Positions 1 through 9,022 are shown, counted from the stretch's first letter. The stretch is DNA of 64,000 bases from Lachnospiraceae bacterium (GCA_022774505.1 JALFLW010000067.1:1-64000); one strand, 5' to 3'. The notes: generated from the sequence alone by a model not told the origin. Translations and numbers: made by a program.

Positions 1-1880
1 CTACATATATAGGATTTACAGGTACTCCTATTTCATCAAAAGACCGCAGTACTCGTGAAGTATTTGGTGATTATATTGATATTTATGATATGACACAGGC
101 GGTTGAGGATGGAGCAACAAGACCTGTTTATTACGAGAGCCGGGTTATCAAGCTTAACCTTGATGAAGATACTCTTAGGTTGATTGATAGTGAATATGAC
201 ATTATGGCTGAAAATGCTGATGGAGAAGTAGTTGAGAAAAGTAAGCGTGAACTTGGGAAGATGGAAGCTGTTCTTGGCAATGATAATACTATCAATTCAC
301 TGGTCTGTGATATTCTTGACCATTATGAGAATAACAGAGAGAATCTTTTAACAGGAAAGGCGATGATTGTTGCTTACTCTCGCCCTATTGCAATGAAGAT
401 ATACAAGCGTATCTTAGAACTTCGGCCTGTATGGACTGAGAAAGTTGGAGTTGTTATGACTTCTGGTAATAATGATCCGGAAGAATGGAGAAAAATTATT
501 GGCAATAAACATCATAAGGATGAACTTGCTAAGAAATTCAAAGATAATAACAGCCCTATGAAGATAGCAATTGTTGTTGATATGTGGCTGACAGGCTTTG
601 ATGTTCCTTCACTTGCAACTATGTATGTCTATAAGCCAATGTCCGGACATAATCTTATGCAGGCTATAGCTCGTGTAAATCGTGTATTCCGTGATAAGGA
701 AGGCGGACTTGTTGTAGATTATGTTGGAATTGCTTCTGCATTGAAACAGGCAATGAACGATTATACTTCTCGTGATAAAAAGAATTATGGTGATACTGAT
801 GTTGCAAAGGTTGCATATCCGAAGTTCTTGGAAAAGCTTTCTGTTTGTCGGGATATGTTCCACGGATATGATTACTCAAAGTTTACAGGTGGAACAGACC
901 TTGAGAGAGCAAAAACTATCAGTGGTGCAGTCAACTTTATTATGGACAGAGAGAAAGTTGATGACAAGGACGCATTTGTAAAAGAAGCACTTATGCTGCA
1001 TCAGGCATTGTCTCTTTGTTCTTCGTTGGTTGATGAAGAAAGTCGATTTGAAGCAGCATTCTTTGAATCAGTGCGTGTTCTTGTCCTTAGACTGACTAAT
1101 ATAGGAGTTGGGAAGAAGATTTCTCTTCCAGAAATGAATGCAAGAATAAATGAGCTTTTAAAGCAGAGTATCAAGAGTGATGGAGTTATCAATCTTTTCT
1201 CAGATATCAAAGAGGAATTTTCACTGTTTGATCCGAAGTTCCTTGAAGAAGTTGCCAATATGAAAGAGAAGAATCTTGCGGTTGAACTTCTGAAAAAATT
1301 GATTGCAGAACAGGTTTCAGTATATCGCAGAACTAATGTAGTTAAATCTGAGAAGTTTAGTGAAATTATGCAGCGTTCGCTTAATGCGTATCTTAATGGT
1401 ATGTTGACAAATGAAGAAGTTATTGAGGAAATGCTGAATCTTGCAAAACAGATTGCAGCAGCCCAAAAGGAAGGCGACCAGCTTGGGCTTACTGCTGATG
1501 AGCTTGCTTTCTATGATGCATTGACGAAGCCACAGGCAATAAAGGATTTCTATGAAAATGAAGAACTGATAGCAATTACAAAAGAACTTGCAGACACTCT
1601 CCGAAGAAACAAAACGATTGACTGGCAGAAACGGGAATCAGCAAGAGCAAAAATGCGTATGCTTATAAAGAAATTGTTGAAAAAGCATAAGTACCCGCCT
1701 GAAGGTATGGAGGATGCAGTTCAGACTGTTATGACACAGTGCGAACTTTGGACAGATAATAATGATATGAGCGAGGAAAAGGTTGTCAACTTTCGAGATA
1801 AATCAATATCATATGCTGAATCAAATTATGCACCCATGATGGTTGCTGAAAGTACAGCAATCTATGAAACAAAGAAATAA
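1..1880 (+). CDS. hsdR: Type I restriction enzyme R subunit (HsdR), 5'-truncated by window edge
   Basis: The reading frame is open from base 3, so the start codon lies outside the window; the first internal Met is at base 90. The partial protein begins inside the SF2 helicase core (GFTGTP motif). It continues with the second RecA-like domain, including [11 protein letters not shown] and QAIARVNR (motifs V and VI), and ends with a helical region resembling the T1RH-like C-terminal domain (DUF3387) of HsdR proteins. HsdR is the ATP-driven translocating and cleaving subunit of type I restriction complexes. The N-terminal nuclease domain and any hsdM/hsdS genes would lie to the left, outside the window. 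The next gene begins 14 bp downstream, suggesting co-transcription. Confidence 0.93.
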   Translation, partial: TYIGFTGTPISSKDRSTREVFGDYIDIYDMTQAVEDGATRPVYYESRVIKLNLDEDTLRLIDSEYDIMAENADGEVVEKSKRELGKMEAVLGNDNTINSLVCDILDHYENNRENLLTGKAMIVAYSRPIAMKIYKRILELRPVWTEKVGVVMTSGNNDPEEWRKIIGNKHHKDELAKKFKDNNSPMKIAIVVDMWLTGFDVPSLATMYVYKPMSGHNLMQAIARVNRVFRDKEGGLVVDYVGIASALKQAMNDYTSRDKKNYGDTDVAKVAYPKFLEKLSVCRDMFHGYDYSKFTGGTDLERAKTISGAVNFIMDREKVDDKDAFVKEALMLHQALSLCSSLVDEESRFEAAFFESVRVLVLRLTNIGVGKKISLPEMNARINELLKQSIKSDGVINLFSDIKEEFSLFDPKFLEEVANMKEKNLAVELLKKLIAEQVSVYRRTNVVKSEKFSEIMQRSLNAYLNGMLTNEEVIEEMLNLAKQIAAAQKEGDQLGLTADELAFYDALTKPQAIKDFYENEELIAITKELADTLRRNKTIDWQKRESARAKMRMLIKKLLKKHKYPPEGMEDAVQTVMTQCELWTDNNDMSEEKVVNFRDKSISYAESNYAPMMVAESTAIYETKK

Positions 1881-1894
1881 AAGGAAGTGAATTT

Positions 1895-3310
1895 ATGGAC
1901 ATAAAGCAGCTAATCGGTGAAACCACGGATTACGATAAAAAGGTTGCACTTGAGACAAAGAGACCTAAAAGCTGGTGTAAGAGTATCAGTGCATTTGCAA
2001 ATTGTTATGGTGGTAAGCTGGTATTTGGCGTGGCAAACGATGATGAGTTAGTTGGACTTTCGGATGCTAAAGGTGATGCAGAGAAAATTAGTGAAATAAT
2101 TAAAACACACCTTAATCCAATACCAGAGTTTAAGCTTTCATTTGAAAAAGGTAAAGACAAAATTTTTGTTATTGTAGAAGTTATGAAAGGGCAGCAGACG
2201 CCATACTATTATGAAGGTGATGGACAGCTTATTGCATTTATGCGTATAGGGAATGAAAGTGTTCCGGCGACACCTGCACAGTTGCGAGAGTTGGTACTTC
2301 GTGGAAGTGGTGAAAGTTATGATAGTCTGAAATCAAGATATGATTTTAACAATATGTCTTTCACAAAATTAAAATCAGTATATAAACAGAGAACAGGAAA
2401 TATATTTGAAGATACAGATTATGAATCCTTTGGTTTGATTGATGAGAATGGAAATTTGACGAATGCAGGAGCACTTTTGGCAGATGAATCTCCGGTTCGT
2501 CATTCCAGATTGTTTTGTACAAGGTGGAATGGACTTACGAAGGCATCTGGTATAGTAGATGCACTTGATGATAAGGAATATACAGGTAGTCTTGTTACAC
2601 TATTACAGGCAGGAACGGATTTTGTCAGAAATAATTCCAAGAAAGCATGGCGTAAGGTAGGCGACGGCAGAATCGAAATGCCTGATTATCCGGATCGTGC
2701 AGTGCTCGAAGGCGTAGTAAATGCATTGATTCACCGAAATTATATGGAGATAGGTAGTGAAGTTCATATAGATATGTTCGATGACAGAATCGAAATATAT
2801 TCACCGGGTGGAATGGTAAGCGGAATATCTCTAGAAGGAAAAGATTTATTAAAAATTCCATCAAAGCGAAGAAATCCGATATTAGCTGATATCTTCAGCC
2901 GTTTGAAATACATGGAGCGTAGAGGCAGTGGATTTAAGAAAATATTGGCAGACTATGAAGGGCAGGTTGAATTTGATGAGTCTAAGATGCCGGTATTTGA
3001 TGCGGATAATGATGATTTTACATTGACTTTGTATAATCTGAATTATGGACATGATTATGTGATGAATGTTAAAGATACTCAGGGTGGCACTCAAGATGGC
3101 ACTCAAGATGGCACTCAAGGTGGCACTCAAGACGGATTGCAGAAACAAATCTTTGATATGATAGAAGAAAATCCTCAAATTTCCACATCAGAAATTGCAA
3201 CAAGGTTAGGTGTTGGTGTAAGGACTGTGAAGAGAAGAATAAAACAAATGACGAATATTGTATATGTCGGAAGTGGATATAGTGGTCACTGGGAGATTAA
3301 AGGGGAGTAA
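1895..3310 (+). CDS. AlbA_2 / Schlafen-type ATP-binding regulator with C-terminal HTH
   Basis: The protein has 471 aa and an ATG start with RBS AAGGAAG. The N-terminal ~130 residues look like the AlbA_2 (divergent AAA_4/Schlafen) domain, with FANCYGGKLVFGV. The middle (~260-350) resembles the HATPase_c_4-like part of the same family, with VNALIHRNY, IEIYSPGG and RRGSGF. A low-complexity linker of GTQD/GTQG repeats (about 395-413) follows, then a C-terminal helix-turn-helix (STSEIATRLGVGVRTVKRRI). Family members are usually annotated as putative transcriptional regulators; some accompany restriction or phage-defence loci. It lies 14 bp after hsdR, so it may belong to the same operon. Whether it regulates the restriction system or acts in defence itself cannot be read from the sequence. 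Confidence 0.8.
   Translation: MDIKQLIGETTDYDKKVALETKRPKSWCKSISAFANCYGGKLVFGVANDDELVGLSDAKGDAEKISEIIKTHLNPIPEFKLSFEKGKDKIFVIVEVMKGQQTPYYYEGDGQLIAFMRIGNESVPATPAQLRELVLRGSGESYDSLKSRYDFNNMSFTKLKSVYKQRTGNIFEDTDYESFGLIDENGNLTNAGALLADESPVRHSRLFCTRWNGLTKASGIVDALDDKEYTGSLVTLLQAGTDFVRNNSKKAWRKVGDGRIEMPDYPDRAVLEGVVNALIHRNYMEIGSEVHIDMFDDRIEIYSPGGMVSGISLEGKDLLKIPSKRRNPILADIFSRLKYMERRGSGFKKILADYEGQVEFDESKMPVFDADNDDFTLTLYNLNYGHDYVMNVKDTQGGTQDGTQDGTQGGTQDGLQKQIFDMIEENPQISTSEIATRLGVGVRTVKRRIKQMTNIVYVGSGYSGHWEIKGE
3074..3133 (+). repeat. In-frame 12-bp tandem repeat inside AlbA_2 gene
   Basis: Four near-identical 12-bp units (GGCACTCAAGAT and one- or two-base variants) lie at 3086-3133. A degenerate fifth unit precedes them at 3074-3085. 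Each encodes Gly-Thr-Gln-Asp or Gly-Thr-Gln-Gly. The unit is a multiple of three, so slippage would change linker length rather than reading frame. Confidence 0.9.
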
Positions 3311-3384
3311 GCTGGCATATTTTATGGACAAGAATCTAATGTGACAATAGTTCAGATAAGTTATCGCAAAATTAAAAAAGGAGA

Positions 3385-3768
3385 ATGAAAAAGGAAGAGA
3401 CAATTGTCACAATTGCAGAGACTACTTGTGGCGGGAATATATATTTTTCGTTGCCAACAGACACATTGTATAATAGTATTTCGTTGATATTGGTTTTACT
3501 AGCTATAACAAATCGGCAGGAATTGAATGGATACATTGAATTACTTGTTTATGCAGTTTGTATGTTTATATTGAGTATTTTTCATATGATTGTAAAAAAT
3601 TATAATGAAAAGGCAAAAAGGGTTAGTTTTTGGTGTTTAAAGCATTTAGGAAGTTCTAAAACTATGTTTTCCGTGGTGTATCTTGTCTCGGCATTTTCGT
3701 TTATTAGAGATAATAAGGTAATCGATTTCAGTCAGTACATAGAAGATAATCGTGGTACGAACCATTAG
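3385..3768 (+). CDS. Small membrane protein of unknown function
   Basis: The protein has 127 aa and no family was recognised. Two hydrophobic stretches (about residues 27-45 and 53-70) suggest a helical hairpin in the membrane, and the rest is polar. A purine-rich AAAAAAGGAGA lies immediately before the ATG; the spacing is short, so the exact start is uncertain. It follows the AlbA_2 gene by 74 bp and precedes a clear promoter for the aro genes, so it is the last gene of the accessory-looking region. Base composition is AT-rich like its left neighbours. It could be an accessory component of the upstream restriction/AlbA_2 cluster, but that is only inferred from position. Confidence 0.55.
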   Translation: MKKEETIVTIAETTCGGNIYFSLPTDTLYNSISLILVLLAITNRQELNGYIELLVYAVCMFILSIFHMIVKNYNEKAKRVSFWCLKHLGSSKTMFSVVYLVSAFSFIRDNKVIDFSQYIEDNRGTNH

Positions 3769-3789
3769 TAACCCTTTTTTATTGAATGA

Positions 3790-3817
3790 TTGACGGGAGT
3801 AGACTATCTGTTATAAT
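3790..3817 (+). promoter_or_regulatory. Sigma-A-type promoter upstream of the 37-aa peptide and aroD
   Basis: TTGACG at 3790-3795 and TATAAT at 3812-3817 are separated by 16 bp. No gene start lies between it and the small ORF at 3916, leaving a leader of about 90 nt. Confidence 0.7.
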
Positions 3818-3915
3818 AAAGAATATGGGGATTTTTTCGTCCGGAAAAGGGAGTATAGTATAATAGACGGAGTGAAATTATAATTATCATATTATGATAT
3901 AAAAGGAGAGAGAAT

Positions 3916-4029
3916 ATGGAGGCTTTGATCGGAGAAATTATTTTATTGGTCGTAATTGTAGTCGCAGTAGTTACGGGTGCGGTTTCTGCAATTGTGGCAG
4001 CAGCGAAGGATACATTAAAAGATGAATGA
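3916..4029 (+). CDS. 37-aa single-span membrane peptide
   Basis: This ORF starts with ATG at 3916 after a good RBS (AAAAGGAGAG, 3901-3910). It encodes a short acidic N-terminus, one hydrophobic helix rich in Val/Ile/Ala (about residues 8-30) and a charged tail ending KDTLKDE. It lies between a clear promoter and aroD, 26 bp before the aroD start, so it should be the first cistron of the shikimate transcript. The RBS, hydrophobic profile and position support real translation. No homologue was recognised and the function is unknown. Confidence 0.55.
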   Translation: MEALIGEIILLVVIVVAVVTGAVSAIVAAAKDTLKDE

Positions 4030-4055
4030 TCAATTAGATTTTGAAGGAGGAAGAT

Positions 4056-4859
4056 ATGGTTCAGGTTGGAGATGTTTCCATTGGAAGTGGTAAGCCGAAA
4101 ATTTGTGCATCGATCACAGAAACGGACCGGAAATCTATTATTGCAGCGGCTGATATCCTGCTGCAAAAGAGAATCGATATTATAGAATGGCGTATTGATT
4201 GTTACCGGGAAGTTAGTCAGTGGGATATGGTTAGGGAGACATTGCAGCGTTTGAAAATGTCATTGTATGGAAGACCGCTTCTGGTTACCTTTCGTACAAA
4301 GGAAGAGGGAGGAAAACAGGCGATAGATACAGCGGCTTATAGAGAATTGCTGGAAAATATTGCATGCAGCGGCATGGTTAACATGATCGATGTGGAGATA
4401 TTTAAGGATCTTAAATATGAAGATCTTATAGGAGACAGAGAGACCGAAACAGCAGAATATTTTGAGGAGCTGAAAAACTGGATCAATAAGCTGCGTGAGA
4501 AAGTTGTGGTTGTGGGATCCTATCATAACTTTGAAAGGACTCCGGATGATTCGGAATTAAAGGGCCGTCTGCAGATCATAGATGAGAGTGGGGCAGATAT
4601 TCCAAAGATGGCTGTGATGCCTGCAGACCGTATGGATGTAATGCGTCTGATGATGTTTACATTGCAGATGGCAGAGCAGGTGGATAAGCCATTGATCACG
4701 ATGTCAATGAGCAGGATCGGCAGCATCAGCAGGATTGCAGGAGAAGCCTTTGGTTCAACAGTTACTTTCGGCAGTATAGGACAGGAGAGTGCTCCCGGAC
4801 AATTGCCGGTCAATAAACTGGAAGAGATGCTGGATATGGTTCACCAGAATTATCAATAG
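4056..4859 (+). CDS. aroD: Type I 3-dehydroquinate dehydratase
   Basis: The protein has 267 aa. AroD converts 3-dehydroquinate to 3-dehydroshikimate, the third step of the shikimate pathway, through a lysine Schiff base. Visible signatures are EWRID (residues 44-48), the catalytic His in GSYHNF (157), the Schiff-base Lys in IPKMAVMP (184) and the C-terminal FGSIGQESAPGQ. ATG 4056 is chosen because GAAGGAGG lies just before it; a TTG five codons upstream sits on the RBS itself. Shikimate kinase follows after 24 bp, and aroE is about 5 kb away on the other strand. Confidence 0.95.
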   Translation: MVQVGDVSIGSGKPKICASITETDRKSIIAAADILLQKRIDIIEWRIDCYREVSQWDMVRETLQRLKMSLYGRPLLVTFRTKEEGGKQAIDTAAYRELLENIACSGMVNMIDVEIFKDLKYEDLIGDRETETAEYFEELKNWINKLREKVVVVGSYHNFERTPDDSELKGRLQIIDESGADIPKMAVMPADRMDVMRLMMFTLQMAEQVDKPLITMSMSRIGSISRIAGEAFGSTVTFGSIGQESAPGQLPVNKLEEMLDMVHQNYQ

Positions 4860-4883
4860 TCCGGAAGAAATAGGAGGAAAGCA

Positions 4884-5423
4884 GTGCATCAGCTTGAAGA
4901 ACATATATTTTTGATTGGCTTTATGGGGGTTGGCAAGACAACGACCGCCCGGATATTAAGTAAATTATTAAAGGTTCGGGAATATGATACAGACCGGTTG
5001 ATCGTATCCAGGGAAGGAAGGGAAATTTCGGAGATTTTTGCAGAAGACGGGGAGATGGCATTTCGCAGGATGGAGACAGATCTGCTAGAAGATCTGAAAG
5101 GCTATAAGCCGGCGATCATTTCCTGCGGTGGTGGCATGGCTATGCGGACAGAAAATGTGGAATGTATGAAACGGCAGGGAAAGATATTATTGCTGCAGGC
5201 ATCCCCGGAGACAATTTATGAACATGTAAAAGATAGCACGAACCGCCCTTTACTAAAAGGAAGAATGAATGTAGAAGGGATTGCGGAGCTTATGTCCAAG
5301 AGAGAGCCAAAGTATATGGAAGCAGCAGATATCTGTATGCTGACAGATGGTATGACACCCGCGAAGATAGCAGAAAAGATCGTAGAGGTGTTAAAGAACA
5401 GCGGGTCAGTAAAGCTTGGATAG
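4884..5423 (+). CDS. aroK: Shikimate kinase
   Basis: The protein has 179 aa and a GTG start with RBS TAGGAGGAAAG. It phosphorylates shikimate at O3 using ATP. The P-loop is GFMGVGKTT (about residues 12-20); the shikimate-binding residues fall in EYDTDRLI, CGGG and the Arg of RPLL in the lid. The length is typical of monofunctional AroK. It is co-transcribed with aroD. Confidence 0.95.
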   Translation: MHQLEEHIFLIGFMGVGKTTTARILSKLLKVREYDTDRLIVSREGREISEIFAEDGEMAFRRMETDLLEDLKGYKPAIISCGGGMAMRTENVECMKRQGKILLLQASPETIYEHVKDSTNRPLLKGRMNVEGIAELMSKREPKYMEAADICMLTDGMTPAKIAEKIVEVLKNSGSVKLG

Positions 5424-5468
5424 AATAGGAACTGTCAATAAAATTTATCATTGATTCGGTAAAAGTAC

Positions 5469-5497
5469 TTGAAAAAAGCAGGATTATCCTGTAAACT
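5469..5497 (+). promoter_or_regulatory. Candidate promoter for efp
   Basis: TTGAAA (5469-5474) and TAAACT (5492-5497) are separated by 17 bp. They lie about 50 bp before the efp start, in the 126-bp gap after aroK. Confidence 0.5.
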
Positions 5498-5549
5498 ATT
5501 TATAGGATTGTGCGGTTTTGACCGCCACTACATGAAGGAGGATTTTAAG

Positions 5550-6104
5550 ATGGTATCAGCAGGTGATTTTAGAAATGGACTTACGATCGAAGTGGAAGGA
5601 AATGTCTTTCAGGTTATCGAGTTCCAGCATGTAAAGCCGGGAAAAGGTGCAGCCTTTGTCCGTACAAAGCTTAAAAATATCAAGAGTGGCGGTGTGGTAG
5701 AGCGTACATTCCGTCCTACAGAGAAATGTCCTCAGGCACATATCGACCGTGCGGAGATGCAGTATCTGTATAGTGATGATATGTTCCATTTTATGAACAC
5801 AGAGACATATGATCAGATTGATATGACAGCAGATCAGGTAGGCGATGCATTGAAGTTTGTCAAGGAGAATGACATGGTTCAGATGCTTTCTCATAACGGA
5901 GAGGTATTTGCTATTGAGCCACCAAACTTCGTAGAGTTGGAGATTACAGAGACAGAGCCAGGTTTCAAGGGTGATACGGCAACAGGTGCCAGCAAGCCGG
6001 CTACAGTTGAGACAGGTGCCATTGTTCAGGTTCCGTTGTTTGTAGAGACAGGTGACAGGATCAGTATTGATACCCGTACCGGTGAGTACATGAAGAGAGT
6101 TTAA
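5550..6104 (+). CDS. efp: Translation elongation factor P
   Basis: The protein has 184 aa, the usual EF-P length. EF-P relieves ribosome stalling at polyproline stretches. The sequence has the KOW-like N-domain with the exposed-loop lysine in [10 protein letters not shown], then two OB domains ending [16 protein letters not shown] 5550 is chosen because AAGGAGGATTTTAAG precedes it; an in-frame ATG 27 codons upstream would add a non-conserved extension. The lysine is the position that is modified in many bacteria; no modification enzyme is visible in this window. Confidence 0.95.
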   Translation: MVSAGDFRNGLTIEVEGNVFQVIEFQHVKPGKGAAFVRTKLKNIKSGGVVERTFRPTEKCPQAHIDRAEMQYLYSDDMFHFMNTETYDQIDMTADQVGDALKFVKENDMVQMLSHNGEVFAIEPPNFVELEITETEPGFKGDTATGASKPATVETGAIVQVPLFVETGDRISIDTRTGEYMKRV

Positions 6105-6129
6105 TTATCCGGACATGCATAGATAAGTA

Positions 6130-6171
6130 CAGTCCCTTGGAAATTTTATATTTCCGGGGGACTGTTTTTTT
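6130..6171 (+). terminator. Rho-independent terminator after efp
   Basis: A stem of about 14 bp (with two T-G pairs) pairs CAGTCCCTTGGAAA with TTTCCGGGGGACTG across a 7-nt loop, followed by T7. Confidence 0.9.
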
Positions 6172-6264
6172 GAATGCAGAGCAATTACCGGAGAGAAAAA
6201 TGCCGGTTTTGTTTTTTCGGGTGTATTTTATCAGATATTATAGAAATTTTATCAAATGTCCTTA

Positions 6265-6339
6265 TTGCATATTTAACCGGAGCGTGATATGATACCAAAA
6301 GAGTTAGAAATGACTAACTGTGAGTTAGACTGACTAACT
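6265..6339 (+). promoter_or_regulatory. Promoter with two tandem GTTAG...CTAAC palindromes (candidate DtxR/IdeR-type operator)
   Basis: The promoter is TTGCAT (6265-6270), 17 bp, TATGAT (6288-6293). Immediately downstream are two palindromes: AGTTAG-N6-CTAACT (6302-6319) and AGTTAG-N5-CTAACT (6323-6339), covering the predicted start site and initial transcript. The half-site resembles the GTTAG/CTAAC core of DtxR-family iron or manganese boxes. The downstream gene encodes a flavodoxin, a classic iron-starvation protein, so metal-dependent repression is inferred. The rest of the 353-bp gap after efp holds only the efp terminator and AT-rich sequence. Confidence 0.6.
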
Positions 6340-6457
6340 AAAATAGTCTGTGTCATATATACAGATATGCATCAGACAGGTGGATCAGTATCATGTATAT
6401 CATTTATTATCATGGTTATAATAAGTGGGATCATGGAGAAAGGAAGGTTAATTAGAG

Positions 6458-6892
6458 ATGGCTAAAGTCAATATCATTTATTGGAGTGGTACGGGAAATA
6501 CGGCAGCCATGGCTGCAGCAATTGCAGCGGGGGCAAAGGAAGCAGGAGCAGAAGCAAACCTGATTCCGGCAGAAACGGCAAGTGCAGATGATGTAAAGGA
6601 TGCAAAGGCAGTTGCATTGGGTTGTCCGTCCATGGGAGCAGAACAGCTGGAAGAGACGATCATGGAGCCTCTTATGGAGGAACTTGATGGAAATATTTCA
6701 GGTAAGACAGTTGTGCTTTTCGGATCTTATGGATGGGGAAGCGGTGACTGGATGCGTGATTGGGAGGATCGTGTAGGATCCGATGGTGCACAGGTTTGGA
6801 ATGGAGAAGGGATCATTGCAAATAATGCACCGGATGAAGAAGCTCTGGATAATTGCAGGGCAGCAGGAAAGGATCTTGCAGGTTTAGTATGA
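6458..6892 (+). CDS. Flavodoxin
   Basis: The protein has 144 aa. This small FMN electron carrier of the cytoplasm often replaces ferredoxin under iron limitation. The FMN phosphate loop is WSGTGNTAAM near residues 7-16; further flavin-contact regions are GCPSMGAEQ and FGSYGWGSGDWM. The length matches short-chain clostridial flavodoxins. It is monocistronic, lying between a dedicated promoter/operator and a terminator. Confidence 0.93.
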   Translation: MAKVNIIYWSGTGNTAAMAAAIAAGAKEAGAEANLIPAETASADDVKDAKAVALGCPSMGAEQLEETIMEPLMEELDGNISGKTVVLFGSYGWGSGDWMRDWEDRVGSDGAQVWNGEGIIANNAPDEEALDNCRAAGKDLAGLV

Positions 6893-6920
6893 TAATAACA
6901 TAATGCCATTTTAGAATCGA

Positions 6921-6955
6921 AAAGAAGACTTCGTGCAGGGAGTCTTCTTTTTTTG
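6921..6955 (+). terminator. Terminator after flavodoxin
   Basis: AAAAGAAGACT pairs with AGTCTTCTTTT across a 10-nt loop, within a T-run. Confidence 0.88.
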
Positions 6956-6987
6956 TTAAATTTTAAATTTTTAATTTGAAAATGGAC

Positions 6988-7016
6988 TTGCTTTTTTTAT
7001 GGAAAGAGGGGATAAT
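6988..7016 (+). promoter_or_regulatory. Candidate promoter for the glycerophosphotransferase gene
   Basis: TTGCTT (6988-6993) and GATAAT (7011-7016) are separated by 17 bp, about 86 bp before the start codon. Confidence 0.5.
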
Positions 7017-7101
7017 AGAAAAGTCTGAGTTTTGTGAAAATTATGTAAAACAAAGATTTGTATGAAAAAACAAAAGCAATATTTTATTTGAGGTGAAAGG
7101 G

Positions 7102-8937
7102 ATGGATTTTAAAGTAACCATACATCGACTGCTGCTTCGGGAAGAAAAGCTGGAGATTGCAGTGAGTGCATCAGGCCCCTGGGATGAAAAGGTAAGGGAC
7201 CCGAAAATGACGATTGTGTTTAGCAATGGAGAACAGACAAGGCGTCTTCCAATCGTGGTACGTTTTTATCAGGCGGAAAAGGATGGCAGCTTTTATATTA
7301 TGGCATCATATTCTTATATGCTGAAGCATTTGTTCTATCAGCAGCCGAAGAACCGTCATATAGAATTTTCTTTGGAATTAAGTTATGGTCATACTGTACT
7401 GGAGAGTGTTCCGTTCACTGTAGATCCTGAGGATGAAAAGGCACTGGAGCTTCTTGTGAGGGAGACTGCTGTCGGTGTGGAGGAGTCTGAACAGGAGCGG
7501 CAGACTTATATAGAATACGAAATGAATTTTTCTAAGGATTCCAGAAAGGTTATTCTGGATGCTAAACCGGGACAGGAAAAGATTTTTGAGATTCATAAAG
7601 GACGTAAGATTTTTAACAGCATCATTATGTGGCTGTGGCATTTTGTTTTATTCTGCGTTTCTGTAGTATTGATCCCTGTGTTTTTTATAGATGCACTTCT
7701 GGCAGCAACCGGCTGTCAGTCAAAGAATGCAAAGATACCGGAAAATGGCATTATTTATCTGTTGAAGCATGTCAGGGCAAAGATGGATACCTTCAGCCGG
7801 ACACGGATCGGTATTCTTGCTGCTAAAATGTGGATGATGAACAAGGTCAATCTTATCGCACGCTGGATGCCAGTCAAGAAAAACAGAGTGGTATTTCTGT
7901 CTAATCGCAGGGATGATCTCACCGGAAATTTTGAGTTTGTAAACAGATATCTGGACAAGGTGCCGGGACTGGACAGACGCTATGTTCTTGACAGCAATGA
8001 TGTTAAGCATATGCGTTTGGGAAGTCTCATCCGTATGGCATGGTACTTTGGAAATTCCAAGGTGATCCTTGTGGATGATTTTTGCGAATTGTTTTTCCGT
8101 ATGCCGAGGCGCGAGGGGACATATCTTATTCAGCTGTGGCATGCCTGTGGAGCGTTTAAAACATTTGGCTGCAGCCGTCTGGGCAGACCGGGAGGCCAGA
8201 CACAGAAAAGTAAAAACCACCGTAATTATGACTATGCATTAGTCAGCTCCCACAATATTGCCAAATTCTATGCAGAGGGATTTGGTATCTCAGAAGATAA
8301 GGTGGCAGCGACCGGTATACCAAGAACAGATGTATTTTTTGATGAAAAATATAAAAAGAGCGTTGTTACGGCCTTTTATGATCAATATCCAAAGCTGAAA
8401 AACAAGAAGATCCTTCTGTTTGCACCAACATTCCGTGGAAATGGAAAGCTCAGTGGATATTATCCGGTAGACCGTCTGGATGTAAATAAATTATATGAGG
8501 ATCTGAATGAGGAGTATGCGATCATTGTGAAACATCATCCGTTTGTTAATAATCGCAGTCATATCCGCCCGAAGTATGCAGATTATATTATCGATCTGTC
8601 TGCAAATTCTGAGCTTAATGATCTCCTGTTTGTGACAGACCTTTTGATCACCGATTATTCTTCTGTTGTTTTTGAGGCATCTTTGTTGGATATACCGATG
8701 CTTTTATATGCATATGATCTGGATCGTTATATATCTTCCAGAGGATTTTATTACGAATATGAGGATATGGCTCCCGGCAAGATCGTCAGGACATATAGTG
8801 ATCTTGTTGACTCTATTGAAGCAGGTGATTTTGAGAATGACAAGCTTTTGGAATTCAAGAAGAGATTCTTTGATGATCTGGATGGAAGATCAACGGATCG
8901 TACCGGTGAATTGATCGTGAGCTGTTTAAACAAATAA
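7102..8937 (+). CDS. CDP-glycerol:polyglycerophosphate glycerophosphotransferase family protein
   Basis: The protein has 611 aa. The C-terminal half is a Glyphos_transf (TagB/TagF-like) domain with QLWHACGAFKTFG, GIPRTDVFF, FAPTFRGNG, KHHPFV and LITDYSSVVFEASLL. An N-terminal beta-rich region (about 1-150) of the kind seen in teichoic-acid/polysaccharide glycosyltransferases precedes a hydrophobic segment (about 172-195), which likely tethers it to the inner face of the membrane. It should transfer glycerol-phosphate units from CDP-glycerol to a wall or capsule polymer. ATG 7102 is chosen because AGGTG lies 6 nt upstream; an in-frame GTG three codons earlier overlaps that RBS. It is a single-gene unit with its own terminator and no other tag genes nearby. 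Confidence 0.85.
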   Translation: MDFKVTIHRLLLREEKLEIAVSASGPWDEKVRDPKMTIVFSNGEQTRRLPIVVRFYQAEKDGSFYIMASYSYMLKHLFYQQPKNRHIEFSLELSYGHTVLESVPFTVDPEDEKALELLVRETAVGVEESEQERQTYIEYEMNFSKDSRKVILDAKPGQEKIFEIHKGRKIFNSIIMWLWHFVLFCVSVVLIPVFFIDALLAATGCQSKNAKIPENGIIYLLKHVRAKMDTFSRTRIGILAAKMWMMNKVNLIARWMPVKKNRVVFLSNRRDDLTGNFEFVNRYLDKVPGLDRRYVLDSNDVKHMRLGSLIRMAWYFGNSKVILVDDFCELFFRMPRREGTYLIQLWHACGAFKTFGCSRLGRPGGQTQKSKNHRNYDYALVSSHNIAKFYAEGFGISEDKVAATGIPRTDVFFDEKYKKSVVTAFYDQYPKLKNKKILLFAPTFRGNGKLSGYYPVDRLDVNKLYEDLNEEYAIIVKHHPFVNNRSHIRPKYADYIIDLSANSELNDLLFVTDLLITDYSSVVFEASLLDIPMLLYAYDLDRYISSRGFYYEYEDMAPGKIVRTYSDLVDSIEAGDFENDKLLEFKKRFFDDLDGRSTDRTGELIVSCLNK

Positions 8938-8952
8938 ATATTAGGATAACTG

Positions 8953-8988
8953 AAAAAGGAAGACATGGTTTGATGTCTTCCTTTTTTG
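8953..8988. terminator. Terminator between glycerophosphotransferase gene and aroE (likely bidirectional)
   Basis: AAAAAGGAAGACA and TGTCTTCCTTTTTT form a perfect stem around an 8-nt loop. A- and T-tracts on both sides let it serve both convergent genes. Confidence 0.88.
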
Positions 8989-9022
8989 ATCATAGTTTTT
9001 AGCTGTTGATCATACGGTCAGT

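Noticed and set aside
3074..3133. Possible CRISPR or VNTR array
   Set aside because: The 12-bp units are contiguous, in frame and coding, with no spacers.
5469..5549. Longer EF-P start adding 27 residues
   Set aside because: The extension is not part of EF-P, and AAGGAGG precedes the ATG at 5550.
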